Origin: Oscillospiraceae bacterium
GTDB lineage: Bacteria > Bacillota > Clostridia > Oscillospirales > CAG-272
Assembly: GCA_015064095.1 (NCBI GenBank)
Contig: SVSW01000008.1
Location: 1-46,726 of the forward strand
DNA length: 46,726 bases
Direction of reading: 5' to 3'
The first letter of the stretch is position 1; each line of letters begins with the position of its first letter. The notes under the pieces are model-generated. The model was not told where the DNA came from and searched no databases. It saw nothing but the letters and a program-made list of their open reading frames with translations. Shown in pieces: positions 16,847 to 27,643 of this stretch. The translations under genes and the position numbers were made by a program.

Positions 16847-19800
16847 TCAGAAGAAGCTTAACTGATCCGTATCGGAAAGATCGTCAAGCACACCGTTCTT
16901 TCTAAGAATTTCAACAACACTCTTATTAAGTCCGGCGCGGATCTGAAGATCGTCCACGGTGAAAAAAGACGATTTTTCGCGTTCCTCTATGATGCGGAGA
17001 GCCGCAGTTTCACCAAGACCGCCAAGCGAGAGGAAAGGCAGTCTTATTGCACCGTTTTCAGGCAAAAATTCCTTTGCCGCAGACCTTTCAAGGCTGATCG
17101 GTAAGAATTTGATGCCGCGCGCAAGGCATTCGTTCATAAGCTCAAGCGTTGCAACCATTCCCTGCTCCTTTTGTGAGGCTTCCTTTCCGAGCTTCTTTAT
17201 CCTTTGAAGCTCATAGAACACATTGCTCTTGCCGGAGAGGGCTATCTCCGCGTCAAAATCACCGACAGCCGCGGTGAACATCGCACAGTAGAAGGCAACG
17301 GGCATATGCACCTTAAACCAGCCAACGCGTATTGCCGACATAACATATGCTGCGGCGTGAGCTTTCGGGAACATATATTTTATTTTAAGACAAGATGAAA
17401 TATACCACTCGGGAACGCTGTGCGCTCGCATTTCCTCTATCCATTCGGGAGTAAGTCCTCTACCCTTACGTACGGATTCCATTATCTTAAATGCCACGCC
17501 GTTCGGCAAGCCGTAACGTATAAGGTCAAGCATTATACCGTCACGCGTTCCGATGACCTTTGAAATATCGCAAATACCTTGATTTATAAGATCCTGCGCA
17601 TTACCGAGCCAAACGTCCGTTCCGTGTGTCAGACCCGAGACCTGCAAAAGGTCGGCAAAGGTTCTCGGCTTCGATTCAACGACAACAGGCTGAACGAAAG
17701 CCGTACCGAACTCGGGCAGACCGAACGTGCCGAGCTTTGTTCCGCCGAGAGCTTCAGGCGTGATACCGAGAGGGGCGGTCGATTCAAAAAGCTGATAAAC
17801 GGCTTTATCATTCATCGGCACGTCCATAACGCTCATATTGCTGAACTTTTCAAGCAGCTTATATTTGGTCGGAATATCGTGTCCGAGCTCATCGAGCTTC
17901 AATATCGTATCGTGCAGATATGAGAAAGCAAAGTGCGTTGTAACGATGTTTGAATTGGGATCATCAGCCGGATGCTGAACGGGCGTAAAATCGTAGACCT
18001 CATATTCCTGAGGAACGACTATTATGCCTCCGGGGTGCTGACCCGTGGTGCGTTTAACACCAACGCAGCCCGCAACAAGGCGATCTACCTCGGCACGGCT
18101 GACCTTGATCTTCTTCTCCTCAAGGAACTTCATAACAAAGCCGTAAGCGGTTTTATCTGCAAGTGTGCCGAGAGTTCCCGCGCGGAAAACGTTTTGTGCG
18201 CCGAAAAGCTCCTCGGTGTACTTATGCACCTTGCCCTGGACTTCGCCTGAGAAGTTAAGGTCGATATCAGGGGATTTGTCGCCGTAAAATCCAAGGAAAG
18301 TTTCAAACGGTATATCGTGACCGTCGCAGTTCATTTGCGTGCCGCATTCGGGGCAAGCTTTATTCGGCAGATCAAAGCCCGAGCCAACCGAGCCGTCGGT
18401 AAAGAATTCGCTGTGACGGCAATTCGGGCACCAGTAATGCGGCGGCAGCGGATTGACCTCCGAGATACCTGCCATCGTCGCAACGAACGATGAGCCGACA
18501 GATCCTCGCGATCCGACGAGATATCCGTTATCCTCGCTGAATTTAACAAGCCTTTGCGCAATTATGTAAAGCACCGCAAATCCGTGCTTTATTATAGATT
18601 CAAGCTCCTTTGAAAGTCGGTCCGAAACAAGCTTCGGAAGCTCGTCGCCGTACATTGATCGCGCGCGCGACCAACACATTTCTTGAAGCTCCTCCTCTGC
18701 GCCCTCCATTTTCGGTGTATACGTTCCCTTCGGTATCGGGCGAACATCGGGCTCTATCATATCGGCGATCAAATTCGTATTTTCAACAACGACCTCATAA
18801 GCCGTTTCTTCTCCGAGATATGCGAATTCTTGGAGCATTTCTTCGGTCGTGCGGAAATAAATGTGCGTATCTTTATCCGCATCGCGGAATTTCATTCCTT
18901 TAAGAAGTATCTTTCGGAATATTTCGTCCTCATCATTTATAAAATGCGCGTCACACGTTGCAACAACCGGCTTTTTATATTTTTTACCGAGTTCGATTAT
19001 TTTTTTGTTTATCTCTTTAATATCCTCAACGCTCGAGAGCTTTCCTTCATTTACAAGGAACATATTATTTGAAAGCGGTTGGATCTCAAGATAATCGTTA
19101 AAACTGACGATGCTTTCAATATCCGATTCCGGCAGACCTTCAAGTATTGCGCGATAAAGCTCGCCACTTTCGCATGCACTACCGATAATAAGCCCCTCTC
19201 GGTGCTGTTCAAGCGCGGATTTGGGGATTCTCGGGTGCTTACGGTAGTAATTAAGGTAGCTCATTGAAATGAGCTTGTAGAGGTTTTTAAGGCCCTCTTT
19301 GTTCTTAACCAATATTATCTGATGATATGTCGGCAGCTTTAAAGGATCGGAGTTGACCGACATCTCGCGGTTCAAGTCATTAAAGCTTGAAAGATTGTAT
19401 TTTTGCAGCTTTTCAACCATGGAGAAATAGATATGGGCAAGTATCTCTGCGTCATCTGATGCTCTGTGGTGGTGAAAATCTCCGAGATTATAATATTCAG
19501 CCAATCTGTCGAGCTTATGAGATTTAAGATCGGTATTCAAAAATCTGGAAAGGGTCAGCGTGTCAAGGAACGGATTTTTGAATTCAATACCGCATTCGCG
19601 CGCCGCGACACGTATAAATCCTGTATCAAAGCTCGCATTGTGAGCTATCAGAAGCTTGTCCCCGATGAAATCGAAGAAGCGGCGCAAAACGGGCTCAAGC
19701 GGGTCTGCTTCCTTGACCATTTCATTGGTTATTGATGTAAGTTTTGTTATCTCCTTCGAAATAGGTTCACCGGGATTGATGAATTCATCAAATTTTTCAA

Positions 19801-21256
19801 GAACTTTACCGTCTTTTATACGAACTGCGCCTATTTCGATAATTTTATTATGCTTATTTGAAAGCCCCGTCGTTTCGATATCGAAAACTACCATTTCGTC
19901 CGTGAAAACGCCGTCATAGCTGCCGAAAAGCGCGCTTTGCGTGTCGTTGACGAAATACGCTTCCATGCCGTAAATGACCTTCATTCCAAGCTTTTCTGCG
20001 GCGAGCATAGCCTCAGGGTAACCCTGAACATTTCCGTGGTCTGTTATCGCAACTGCGGGCATTCCCCATTTTTTAGCAAGTGCAACGGCCTTGTCGGGCG
20101 GAATTATCGCGTCCATTGCGGACATTTGCGTGTGCAAATGCAATTCAACGCGCTTTTTCTCCGCATTATCCATACGCTCGATCTTGCTTATCTTTGCGAT
20201 TGCCGTATAATGGAATGTCGGCTCGTCATCGCGCTCGCGCTCCTTGCCGCGCTTACGCATTTCGTATTTTGTATAACCGTTCATCACATAAGATGAACCG
20301 ACGCTGACAGCGCTCTTAAGCTCGTTAAACTCGTCCTTATCGAGAAAGGCCTTACATTCAATGGACGAATTTCCGTCAAACAAAGTAAAAAGCACATTCA
20401 AATTGTCGCCCGAGCGTGTCGGGTCTGCTGTAAATTTTTCCACTCTGCCGATCAAGGTCACGTTTGCGTGTGACTTGCCGTCATCAACCGTACATATTGG
20501 TATGGGAGCGAGAGCAAAGGGCTCACCGATAAGATATTCCGGCTCGGAAATATCAAAGCGGCAAGTGCCGATCTCTATTATATTTTCCGTTTTTGTGATC
20601 TCGGCATCGGTATCGTATATTGAGCTTACATGATCAAGCGGATCTTCCTCAACCGGAGTTTTTTCAACCGTTTCGGCAGGCTCTTTTGCACGCTTATCGT
20701 ATTCCATGCTTGCGCGCGAAAGCTCGCGATCAAAATATTCAAGCTCGGTTTTATATATACCGTATTTTTGGGGGGATTCTTCCGCAGATTGACGGATCTC
20801 GACCTTAATATCGATCGAAAACTCGCTCTTTATTATATTTTCGATTATTTCGGGCGTTTTGGCATCACAAACGAATTTAATTCCGTTGACCGTGAAAGGT
20901 ATTTCAATTGTTAGCTTATGGTCATCAAGAGTATATGTATAATATCCGAAAAATCCCCGTGCCACGATCCCGATATTTTCGGCCTCAAGAAGTATTTGAG
21001 GCACGTAGTCGTATGAAAACAGCTCCGACGGATATTTCGGAAGTATTTTTACAACATTGTATTCGTATACCTGGCAGATCTCATTTTCGACATTATATAG
21101 CCTTGATTTTTCTATAAGTGACGGAATGGCGGCAGTCACCTCGACTATACGGCGCGCTTTATCTGCACGCAGAGAAAGAATGGAAGCTTTGGACAACCAT
21201 TCTCTGTTTTCGTTATTCGGGGTGTACTTTGTGAATTTTTCCGTTAGGCTCGCCAT
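16847..21256 (-). CDS. polC: DNA polymerase III alpha subunit, Gram-positive PolC type
   Basis: OB region, split PHP (ELHLHTQMSAMDAIIPPDKAVALAKKWGMPAVAITDHGNVQGYPEA), DEDDh exonuclease (VVFDIETTGLSNKHNKIIEIGAV), polymerase core SRGSVGSSFVATMAGISEVNPLPPHY, SPDIDLNFSGE; 1469 aa. Confidence 0.97.
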   Translation of the reverse strand: MASLTEKFTKYTPNNENREWLSKASILSLRADKARRIVEVTAAIPSLIEKSRLYNVENEICQVYEYNVVKILPKYPSELFSYDYVPQILLEAENIGIVARGFFGYYTYTLDDHKLTIEIPFTVNGIKFVCDAKTPEIIENIIKSEFSIDIKVEIRQSAEESPQKYGIYKTELEYFDRELSRASMEYDKRAKEPAETVEKTPVEEDPLDHVSSIYDTDAEITKTENIIEIGTCRFDISEPEYLIGEPFALAPIPICTVDDGKSHANVTLIGRVEKFTADPTRSGDNLNVLFTLFDGNSSIECKAFLDKDEFNELKSAVSVGSSYVMNGYTKYEMRKRGKERERDDEPTFHYTAIAKISKIERMDNAEKKRVELHLHTQMSAMDAIIPPDKAVALAKKWGMPAVAITDHGNVQGYPEAMLAAEKLGMKVIYGMEAYFVNDTQSALFGSYDGVFTDEMVVFDIETTGLSNKHNKIIEIGAVRIKDGKVLEKFDEFINPGEPISKEITKLTSITNEMVKEADPLEPVLRRFFDFIGDKLLIAHNASFDTGFIRVAARECGIEFKNPFLDTLTLSRFLNTDLKSHKLDRLAEYYNLGDFHHHRASDDAEILAHIYFSMVEKLQKYNLSSFNDLNREMSVNSDPLKLPTYHQIILVKNKEGLKNLYKLISMSYLNYYRKHPRIPKSALEQHREGLIIGSACESGELYRAILEGLPESDIESIVSFNDYLEIQPLSNNMFLVNEGKLSSVEDIKEINKKIIELGKKYKKPVVATCDAHFINDEDEIFRKILLKGMKFRDADKDTHIYFRTTEEMLQEFAYLGEETAYEVVVENTNLIADMIEPDVRPIPKGTYTPKMEGAEEELQEMCWSRARSMYGDELPKLVSDRLSKELESIIKHGFAVLYIIAQRLVKFSEDNGYLVGSRGSVGSSFVATMAGISEVNPLPPHYWCPNCRHSEFFTDGSVGSGFDLPNKACPECGTQMNCDGHDIPFETFLGFYGDKSPDIDLNFSGEVQGKVHKYTEELFGAQNVFRAGTLGTLADKTAYGFVMKFLEEKKIKVSRAEVDRLVAGCVGVKRTTGQHPGGIIVVPQEYEVYDFTPVQHPADDPNSNIVTTHFAFSYLHDTILKLDELGHDIPTKYKLLEKFSNMSVMDVPMNDKAVYQLFESTAPLGITPEALGGTKLGTFGLPEFGTAFVQPVVVESKPRTFADLLQVSGLTHGTDVWLGNAQDLINQGICDISKVIGTRDGIMLDLIRYGLPNGVAFKIMESVRKGRGLTPEWIEEMRAHSVPEWYISSCLKIKYMFPKAHAAAYVMSAIRVGWFKVHMPVAFYCAMFTAAVGDFDAEIALSGKSNVFYELQRIKKLGKEASQKEQGMVATLELMNECLARGIKFLPISLERSAAKEFLPENGAIRLPFLSLGGLGETAALRIIEEREKSSFFTVDDLQIRAGLNKSVVEILRKNGVLDDLSDTDQLSFF

Positions 21257-21258
21257 TT

Positions 21259-22350
21259 TTACTCCGTTTTGTTTTTGATTCCTTTGATTTTATCAATGAG
21301 GGCTTCAACTATATCACCCTCAGGTATTTTTCCTATAATCTCACCGTGTGAGATTATGACCGCCTCACCGACCCCTCCGGCAATACCGATATCCGCTTCT
21401 TTTGCCTCTCCGGGTCCGTTCACGGCGCAACCCATAAGAGCGACATTTATGGGATATGATAAAAGCCCTTCTTCTGCTACGCGTTTTTCAAATCGCTGAA
21501 CGATAGGAATAAGGTCTATTTTTGTTCTGCCGCAGGTGGGGCAGCTGATTATATTCATGCCGCTTTGGCCTTCTATGCCGAGTGCGGTTATAAGCCGCTT
21601 CGCGGCTGCCGCCTCACGCAAAGGATCTGCCGTGAGCGACACGCGTATCGTGTCCCCTATACCGTCGCAAAGCAATGATCCGATACCGACAGAGCTCTTA
21701 ACAATCCCGTTTATCTCGCTTCCCGCCTCTGTAACTCCGAGATGAAGCGGGTAATCAACGAGCGCCGAAAGCTTGCGGTTGGCCTGTATCATGTCGGGAA
21801 CATTTGATGTCTTTATCGAAATAACAATATCGGTAAACCCGAATTTTTCAAGCAGCCCTATATGGTAAAGCGCGCTTTCGCAGAGCGCATCAGGTGTTGG
21901 AGCGCCGTATTTTACAAGTATATTTTTTTCAAGAGAGCCCGAGTTAACACCTATGCGTATCGGTATGTTTCGGGCTTTGCAAGCCTCGCAAACCTCGCGC
22001 ACCTTATATTCTGCACCGATATTTCCGGGGTTTATTCTTATCTTATCAACGCCGTTCTCGGCACACGCAAGTGCGATCTTATAATCAAAATGAATGTCAG
22101 CAACGACAGGTGTTTTAAGTCCAGAAGCTTTAAGCTTTTTTACGGTCTCTGACGCCTCGACAGACGGTACGGCGATACGAACCACATCACAGCCGCCGTT
22201 CGCAAGTGCGCGTATCTGTGCCTCGGTCCTCTTTGCATCAAGTGTGTCGGTATTCGTCATCGACTGAATAACAATAGGTGCATCACCGCCGATAAAAACA
22301 TCGCCGACTCTTATTTTTTTCGTCTTTTTTCTTATCTTATTATAATCCAT
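21259..22350 (-). CDS. ispG: 4-hydroxy-3-methylbut-2-enyl diphosphate synthase (flavodoxin/ferredoxin)
   Basis: VQSMTNTDTLDAKRTEAQIRALANGGCDVVRIAVP; ISCPTCGRTKIDL; MGCAVNGPGEAKEADIGIAGG. Confidence 0.96.
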   Translation of the reverse strand: MDYNKIRKKTKKIRVGDVFIGGDAPIVIQSMTNTDTLDAKRTEAQIRALANGGCDVVRIAVPSVEASETVKKLKASGLKTPVVADIHFDYKIALACAENGVDKIRINPGNIGAEYKVREVCEACKARNIPIRIGVNSGSLEKNILVKYGAPTPDALCESALYHIGLLEKFGFTDIVISIKTSNVPDMIQANRKLSALVDYPLHLGVTEAGSEINGIVKSSVGIGSLLCDGIGDTIRVSLTADPLREAAAAKRLITALGIEGQSGMNIISCPTCGRTKIDLIPIVQRFEKRVAEEGLLSYPINVALMGCAVNGPGEAKEADIGIAGGVGEAVIISHGEIIGKIPEGDIVEALIDKIKGIKNKTE

Positions 22351-22351
22351 A

Positions 22352-23455
22352 TCAGCTGAAAAGTCCTATAATATCCTTTATGGAAACTATTAAAATGAGT
22401 CCAAACATGAGTATCACGCCAAAGACCTGAAGCGCTGTTTCCACCTTTTTCGGAACGGGTTTTCTCATGATCAGCTCATAAATATGGAAAAGATTGTGCC
22501 CGCCGTCAAGAGGAAGCACCGGCAAAAGGTTGAAAACGCCGAGATTCATAGTTATGATGGTAACAAAGTAAAGAAGAGTGTACCAACCCTCTTGGGCAAC
22601 TGTCGCAATAGCCTCAGTAGTTCCGATGGGACCCGACATCGCCTCAATACCGAAACGTCCCGTGAAAAGCCCGATAATATTATCCCATATCATTTTAACG
22701 GAAGATAAGGAACGGAAAAACGTGTGCTTCATTATGTTGCCGAAGCTCGCAGTCTCCGCATAGACCCCAAAATCCACCTCGCCCATGGTTACAATGCCGC
22801 TTGATGTGTCCGCATAAAACATTACGTTTTTAAGCAAAACAGTGTCGCCGCCTCGAATTACGGTCAGATCAAGCTCAACGACCTTTGATAAAACGTTTTT
22901 GCCGTCGATTTGCCTATATATCTCCTTTGCGGTATCCCCTTGCATTGAGATCTCATAAACGAGCTCTGTGCCCGTATGCACAGAAACATTACCCACCTTT
23001 GTAACGATATCGTCCGCCAAAAGTCCCGATTCAACGCTGATTGCATTGTTGGAAAATCCGCTGATCCTTGTTGATGCGAGCTTAATACCGTCGGCATCGC
23101 GCATGCCTATAACAAGAATGAATGTTAAAACGAATCCGAGCAAGATATTCATGGCAGGTCCGGCAAGGGATATGAGCAGCTTTTGCCAGGCAGGCTTTTT
23201 TGAGAACGAGCCCTCTGCATCAGACACCTCGTTTTCTCCCTCCATGCTCACATATCCGCCGATCGGCAAAATTCTCAAAGAATAAAGCGTACCGGATCTT
23301 TTTGATTTTTTACCGATGAGCTTCGGACCCATTCCGATCGCGAACTCGTTTATCTTCACCCTGCAAGCTTTAGCAACGAGAAAATGTCCGAGCTCGTGAA
23401 TGGTTATCATGAACCCGAATATCAGCATTGCCAAAACTACGCTTAAAACACCCAT
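22352..23455 (-). CDS. rseP: RIP metalloprotease (site-2 protease)
   Basis: HELGHFLVAKA zinc motif, PDZ region, NLGVFNLLPVLPLDGGH. Confidence 0.95.
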   Translation of the reverse strand: MGVLSVVLAMLIFGFMITIHELGHFLVAKACRVKINEFAIGMGPKLIGKKSKRSGTLYSLRILPIGGYVSMEGENEVSDAEGSFSKKPAWQKLLISLAGPAMNILLGFVLTFILVIGMRDADGIKLASTRISGFSNNAISVESGLLADDIVTKVGNVSVHTGTELVYEISMQGDTAKEIYRQIDGKNVLSKVVELDLTVIRGGDTVLLKNVMFYADTSSGIVTMGEVDFGVYAETASFGNIMKHTFFRSLSSVKMIWDNIIGLFTGRFGIEAMSGPIGTTEAIATVAQEGWYTLLYFVTIITMNLGVFNLLPVLPLDGGHNLFHIYELIMRKPVPKKVETALQVFGVILMFGLILIVSIKDIIGLFS

Positions 23456-23458
23456 AAA

Positions 23459-24619
23459 TTAAAATCTCCCTATAATATCGTGCGCCACCACACGGGTCTC
23501 TTTATCTGCGGCGAGGATATCATCAAGAGTAGTTACGCCCGATAGTGACGAAAGCTTATCGGTAACGGTGAGCACGGTTTCCGCTATCTTCCCGAAATTG
23601 ATCTTTTCGTGCAAAAATGCCTCAACGGCTATCTCATTAGCTGCATTAAGCACAGCCGGCATGGCTCCGCCTGCTTTTAACACATCAAAAGCCGCGCACA
23701 AAAGGGGGAAGGCTTTGGTATCCGGTTTTGCAAATGTAAGCTTGCCAAGCTCCCACAGATTAAGCTCCCGTGACACGCCCTCCGTACGGCACGGATATTC
23801 AAGCGCGTAATTGATACACATTCTCATATCCGGTACGGAAAGCTGTGCTATAATGCTGTTATCAATATATTCAACCATTGAATGTATTATACTTTCACGG
23901 TGAACTATGACCTCTATATTGTCTGCCGAAACCGAGAAAAGCCTTGCCGCCTCAATGACCTCAAAGCCCTTATTCATAAGCGTTGCGCTGTTGACGGTGA
24001 CCAATGCTCCCATATTCCATGTGGGGTGTGCAAGAGTATCAGCAACAGATTTGTTCTTTACTTCTTCGCGTGAAAGTCCGAAAAACGGTCCGCCCGAGGC
24101 GGTGAGTATCAGCTTTTTGACCTCGTTCTTTTGCCCTGCACGAAGGCATTGCCAAATAGCGGAATGCTCGCTGTCAACGGGGTATATCTCGGTTCCGTTT
24201 TTCTTTGCCATATCCATTAGTATGTTGCCAGCCATGACAAGACATTCCTTATTCGCAAGAGCCAAGGCCTTCTTTTCTTCAATAGCCCTCAAAGCAGGCA
24301 AAAGTCCGGCTGCGCCCGATATGGCATCGAGAACGCAGTCGGATTTTGAATCGGAGATCATTTCGAGTATTCCCGATTCTCCGAAATATATTTTTATATC
24401 AGTGTCGGCAAGTGAGCAGCGAAGCTCCTTTGCTGCATTCTCATCAGCCATTGCAACAGCGTGCGGCTTGAATTTTCTTGCCTGTTCTTCAATTAGTTTT
24501 GAGCTTTTATGAGCCGCAAGAGCCGCGATCCGAATTCCCTTTTTTTCTGCGACGTCAAGAGTTTGAGTTCCGACCGAGCCCGTTGACCCAAGAAGAATTA
24601 TTCCGTTTTTGTTTACCAT
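23459..24619 (-). CDS. dxr: 1-deoxy-D-xylulose-5-phosphate reductoisomerase
   Basis: ILLGSTGSVGTQTLDV, ALANKECLVMAG, PVDSEHSAIWQCL, LTASGGPFFG, HPTWNMG. Confidence 0.97.
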   Translation of the reverse strand: MVNKNGIILLGSTGSVGTQTLDVAEKKGIRIAALAAHKSSKLIEEQARKFKPHAVAMADENAAKELRCSLADTDIKIYFGESGILEMISDSKSDCVLDAISGAAGLLPALRAIEEKKALALANKECLVMAGNILMDMAKKNGTEIYPVDSEHSAIWQCLRAGQKNEVKKLILTASGGPFFGLSREEVKNKSVADTLAHPTWNMGALVTVNSATLMNKGFEVIEAARLFSVSADNIEVIVHRESIIHSMVEYIDNSIIAQLSVPDMRMCINYALEYPCRTEGVSRELNLWELGKLTFAKPDTKAFPLLCAAFDVLKAGGAMPAVLNAANEIAVEAFLHEKINFGKIAETVLTVTDKLSSLSGVTTLDDILAADKETRVVAHDIIGRF

Positions 24620-24620
24620 T

Positions 24621-25475
24621 TTAATTTCCGATTATATTTATTCCGAAATGCCGTACCGTCGCGCAAGCGATGATGAGCACGAGTGCAACTGCGATTATCG
24701 AATCAAATCTGTCAAGCACTCCGCCGTGTCCCGGCATGATTTTTCCGTAGTCTTTGACACCGAATTTGCGTTTGATCTGTGACATTGCAAGGTCGCCGAT
24801 CTGTGCGACGACCGAAATAATAATACCGACGATCGCCAACACAAGATAATTTATATCGGATATGTCGACTATTTTTGTCAGCACAAAGCCGTAAAGCATA
24901 AAGAATATCGAGCAAAACACAATGCCGCCGATACTGCCCTCAACTGTCTTTTTGGGACTGATTTCGGGAATGAGCTTATGCTTTCCGAGAAATTTTCCCG
25001 TAAAATATGCGAAAATGTCGGTTATCCAAGCGCCGACAAAGATCAGCATAAAGAGATATATTCCGATATTTTCAAAATCACGGAGCAAAACTATTGCCGT
25101 AAATCCGCCGGTTATATAAAACTCAGTCATGAAAGAAAGCCCCGCAAGTTCTATTGACAGCTTTCCCTTTGAAAAAAGCGAAATGGCGAATATGTAAAGC
25201 GCCAGCAATATTGTAACTCCGATTATGACGAAATGGAAATCGCTCTCGCGTCCCTTGTCAAAAAATCTTGCAAGTGTAGGCATAGCACAGCCGACGAGTA
25301 TCAACGGTGCCGAAAAATACCAAAGCTTGAGCACCCCAATGCAACGAAGCATCTCAAAAAGACCGATCGCGGTGGCAATCGAGATCGCTATCGGAAACAC
25401 ATAAGTATCGGAAAACCATACCACCGGCACAAAGATAAACATTGCCACAACGGCGGTAATAATGCGTTTTAACAT
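24621..25475 (-). CDS. cdsA: Phosphatidate cytidylyltransferase
   Basis: Polytopic; C-terminal CDS signature SQIKRKFGVKDYGKIMPGHGGVLDRFDSI. Confidence 0.95.
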   Translation of the reverse strand: MLKRIITAVVAMFIFVPVVWFSDTYVFPIAISIATAIGLFEMLRCIGVLKLWYFSAPLILVGCAMPTLARFFDKGRESDFHFVIIGVTILLALYIFAISLFSKGKLSIELAGLSFMTEFYITGGFTAIVLLRDFENIGIYLFMLIFVGAWITDIFAYFTGKFLGKHKLIPEISPKKTVEGSIGGIVFCSIFFMLYGFVLTKIVDISDINYLVLAIVGIIISVVAQIGDLAMSQIKRKFGVKDYGKIMPGHGGVLDRFDSIIAVALVLIIACATVRHFGINIIGN

Positions 25476-25496
25476 AAAACACTACACTCCATAAGG

Positions 25497-26201
25497 TTAA
25501 TTTTTGGGGGACACCTTAATAACTCCGCCGTATCTTCTCTCACGAGAGTAAAATTCATGCACGGCAGCATCTATGTCAGCTTCCGACATATCAGGCCAAA
25601 GCGTATCCGTGAAATAAAGCTCCGAATATGCCGCCTGCCAAATGAGGAAATTCGATATGCGCAGATCGCCGCCGGTTCTTACGATGAGATCGGGCTCGGG
25701 GCAATCGAAAGTATAAAGAGCGTTTGAGATATCCTGTTCCGTAATTGTTTTCCCCTCGGTGATCAGCTTGTTTACGGCAGCAACGATCTCCGCGCGTCCG
25801 CCGTAATTAAGCGCAAAATTCAGCAGCAAGGGGTTATCCTCGGTTGCTTTTTCAATGCGTTCGATCTTTTTTATAAGTGCGGGGGAAAGAGCCGACTTAT
25901 CACCTATCATTCGGAAACGAACGCCCTTCTCCATAAGCTCCTTTTCACAATTTGAAAGATATGTGTTAAGGAGCTTCATTATAGAATTGACTTCAGTTTT
26001 CGGGCGCTTCCAATTTTCGGTTGAAAAAGCATATACGGTAACGACCTTAATACCTATATCTCCGCAATAAGATATAACGCGCTTGAAGGTCTCACTACCT
26101 TCGCGGTGCCCGTATTCCCTTTTCTCTCCGCGCATTTTAGCCCAACGGCCGTTTCCGTCCATTATAAAAGCTATATGCTGAAGTCTGTCGTCAACATGCA
26201 T
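25497..26201 (-). CDS. uppS: Isoprenyl transferase (undecaprenyl diphosphate synthase family)
   Basis: HIAFIMDGNGRWAKMRGEKREYGHREG; FSTENWKRP; PDLIVRTGGDLRISNFLIWQAAYSELYF. Confidence 0.96.
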   Translation of the reverse strand: MHVDDRLQHIAFIMDGNGRWAKMRGEKREYGHREGSETFKRVISYCGDIGIKVVTVYAFSTENWKRPKTEVNSIMKLLNTYLSNCEKELMEKGVRFRMIGDKSALSPALIKKIERIEKATEDNPLLLNFALNYGGRAEIVAAVNKLITEGKTITEQDISNALYTFDCPEPDLIVRTGGDLRISNFLIWQAAYSELYFTDTLWPDMSEADIDAAVHEFYSRERRYGGVIKVSPKN

Positions 26202-26220
26202 GAGAATCTCCTTTTCGTAA

Positions 26221-26246
26221 TTTAAGCGGGCAAATACCCGCTTAAA
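26221..26246. repeat. Perfect 10-bp inverted repeat between frr and uppS
   Basis: tttaagcgggcaaatacccgcttaaa; no following T-run on either strand. Confidence 0.8.
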
Positions 26247-26801
26247 TCAAATAGACATAATTTCCGTTTCCTTTTTCGATGCAATTACATCAACGTTCTT
26301 AATGTACTTGTCCGTGAGATCCTGAACTGCCTTATCGGAAGCCTTGACCTCGTCCTCGGTCATAATGCCGTCCTTTTTGTTCTTCTTCGTAAGATCGTTT
26401 GCATCGCGGCGTATGTTGCGGATAGCGACCTTGCATTCCTCAGCATATTTCTGGATCTGCTTTGCGATCTCGCGGCGGCGCTCCTCTGTGGGCTGCGGGA
26501 AAACGAGTCTTATAGAGCTTCCGTCGTTGTTCGGTGTAATGCCTATATCGGAAGCAAGAATTGCCTTCTCCATTGCTTTAAGAGTGGTTCTGTCATAAGG
26601 CGTGATAGAGATCGTCTTGCTGTCGGCAACTCTGATATCTGCCATCTGGGTTATTGGCGTGGGCGCTCCGTAGTACTCGAAAGTAACCTTGGAAAGGACT
26701 GCGGGATTCGCCTGACCTGCACGAATCGTGGCATAATTGCCCTCAAGTGCGGTCACAGACTTTTGCATTTTTTCTTCAAAAGGCTTTGTATCAAGCTTCA
26801 T
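26247..26801 (-). CDS. frr: Ribosome recycling factor
   Basis: TIRAGQANPAVLSKV.FEYYGAPTPI.QMA; canonical length 184 aa. Confidence 0.97.
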   Translation of the reverse strand: MKLDTKPFEEKMQKSVTALEGNYATIRAGQANPAVLSKVTFEYYGAPTPITQMADIRVADSKTISITPYDRTTLKAMEKAILASDIGITPNNDGSSIRLVFPQPTEERRREIAKQIQKYAEECKVAIRNIRRDANDLTKKNKKDGIMTEDEVKASDKAVQDLTDKYIKNVDVIASKKETEIMSI

Positions 26802-26825
26802 ATTTATATCTCCTTATAATTATTA

Positions 26826-27536
26826 TCAGTTGTGTATCTCGGTACCTACGTTTTCGCCGCAAACGGCACGAAAGATATCCTCGGGATTTTTGAGTGCGAA
26901 AAGATATGACGTGATCCCGTTTTCCATGCAGAACGATGCCGCTGTCAGATCTATTGCATGAAGCCGGCGGTCGAGCATCTCCTTGTATGTGAGCTTGTCG
27001 TATCTTTTGGCATTTGGATTTGTTTTTGGATCCGAGTCATAAACTCCGTCTATATTCTTTGCGAGCATCATGGCGTCTACTCCGAGCTCAGCTGCGCGAA
27101 GTGCCGCGGCCGTATCGGTCGTAAAATACGGATCTCCGGTTCCGCCGCCTATTATGACGACATTGCCCTCCTCCATATATTTTCTGGCCTTTGCTGCTGA
27201 ATAAAGCTCTATAAATTCGTTTATCTCGATGGCGGACATCGAAACCGTTGAAAGTCCGCAGCGGTTGAATTCGGATTCAATTCCGAGCGCGTTTATTATG
27301 GTTGCAAGCATTCCCATATTATCTGCACGGCAACGGTCCATTCCGACGCCCTTCGCTCCGCGCCAAATATTGCCCGCGCCTACGATGATGGCGATCTGCA
27401 CGCCGTTGACCACGCATTTTTTCAAGACCTCTGCGATCCTGTCAAGAAAAGCAAAATCAATGATACCGTCCTGTCCTCCCGAAATAGCCTCACCGGAGAG
27501 CTTTAAGAGTATGCGTTTATATCCCTTGTTTTCCAT
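26826..27536 (-). CDS. pyrH: UMP kinase
   Basis: KRILLKLSGEAISG...AIIVGAGNIWRGAKG..MDRCRADNMGMLATIINALGI; VIIGGGTGDPYFTTDTAAALRAAEL. Confidence 0.97.
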   Translation of the reverse strand: MENKGYKRILLKLSGEAISGGQDGIIDFAFLDRIAEVLKKCVVNGVQIAIIVGAGNIWRGAKGVGMDRCRADNMGMLATIINALGIESEFNRCGLSTVSMSAIEINEFIELYSAAKARKYMEEGNVVIIGGGTGDPYFTTDTAAALRAAELGVDAMMLAKNIDGVYDSDPKTNPNAKRYDKLTYKEMLDRRLHAIDLTAASFCMENGITSYLFALKNPEDIFRAVCGENVGTEIHN

Positions 27537-27643
27537 AGCAGATCCAATCCTTATATTTTATTATATTATATATATTTTACTCTATTTTCCTTGTTTTGTA
27601 AACAACAAATTCATTTTTTTTTGATTTTTTTGCAAAATTGACA

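Noticed and set aside
26221-26246. Inverted repeat between frr and uppS as a terminator
   Set aside because: No T-run after the stem on either strand; more likely an mRNA processing or stability hairpin, so listed only as a repeat.
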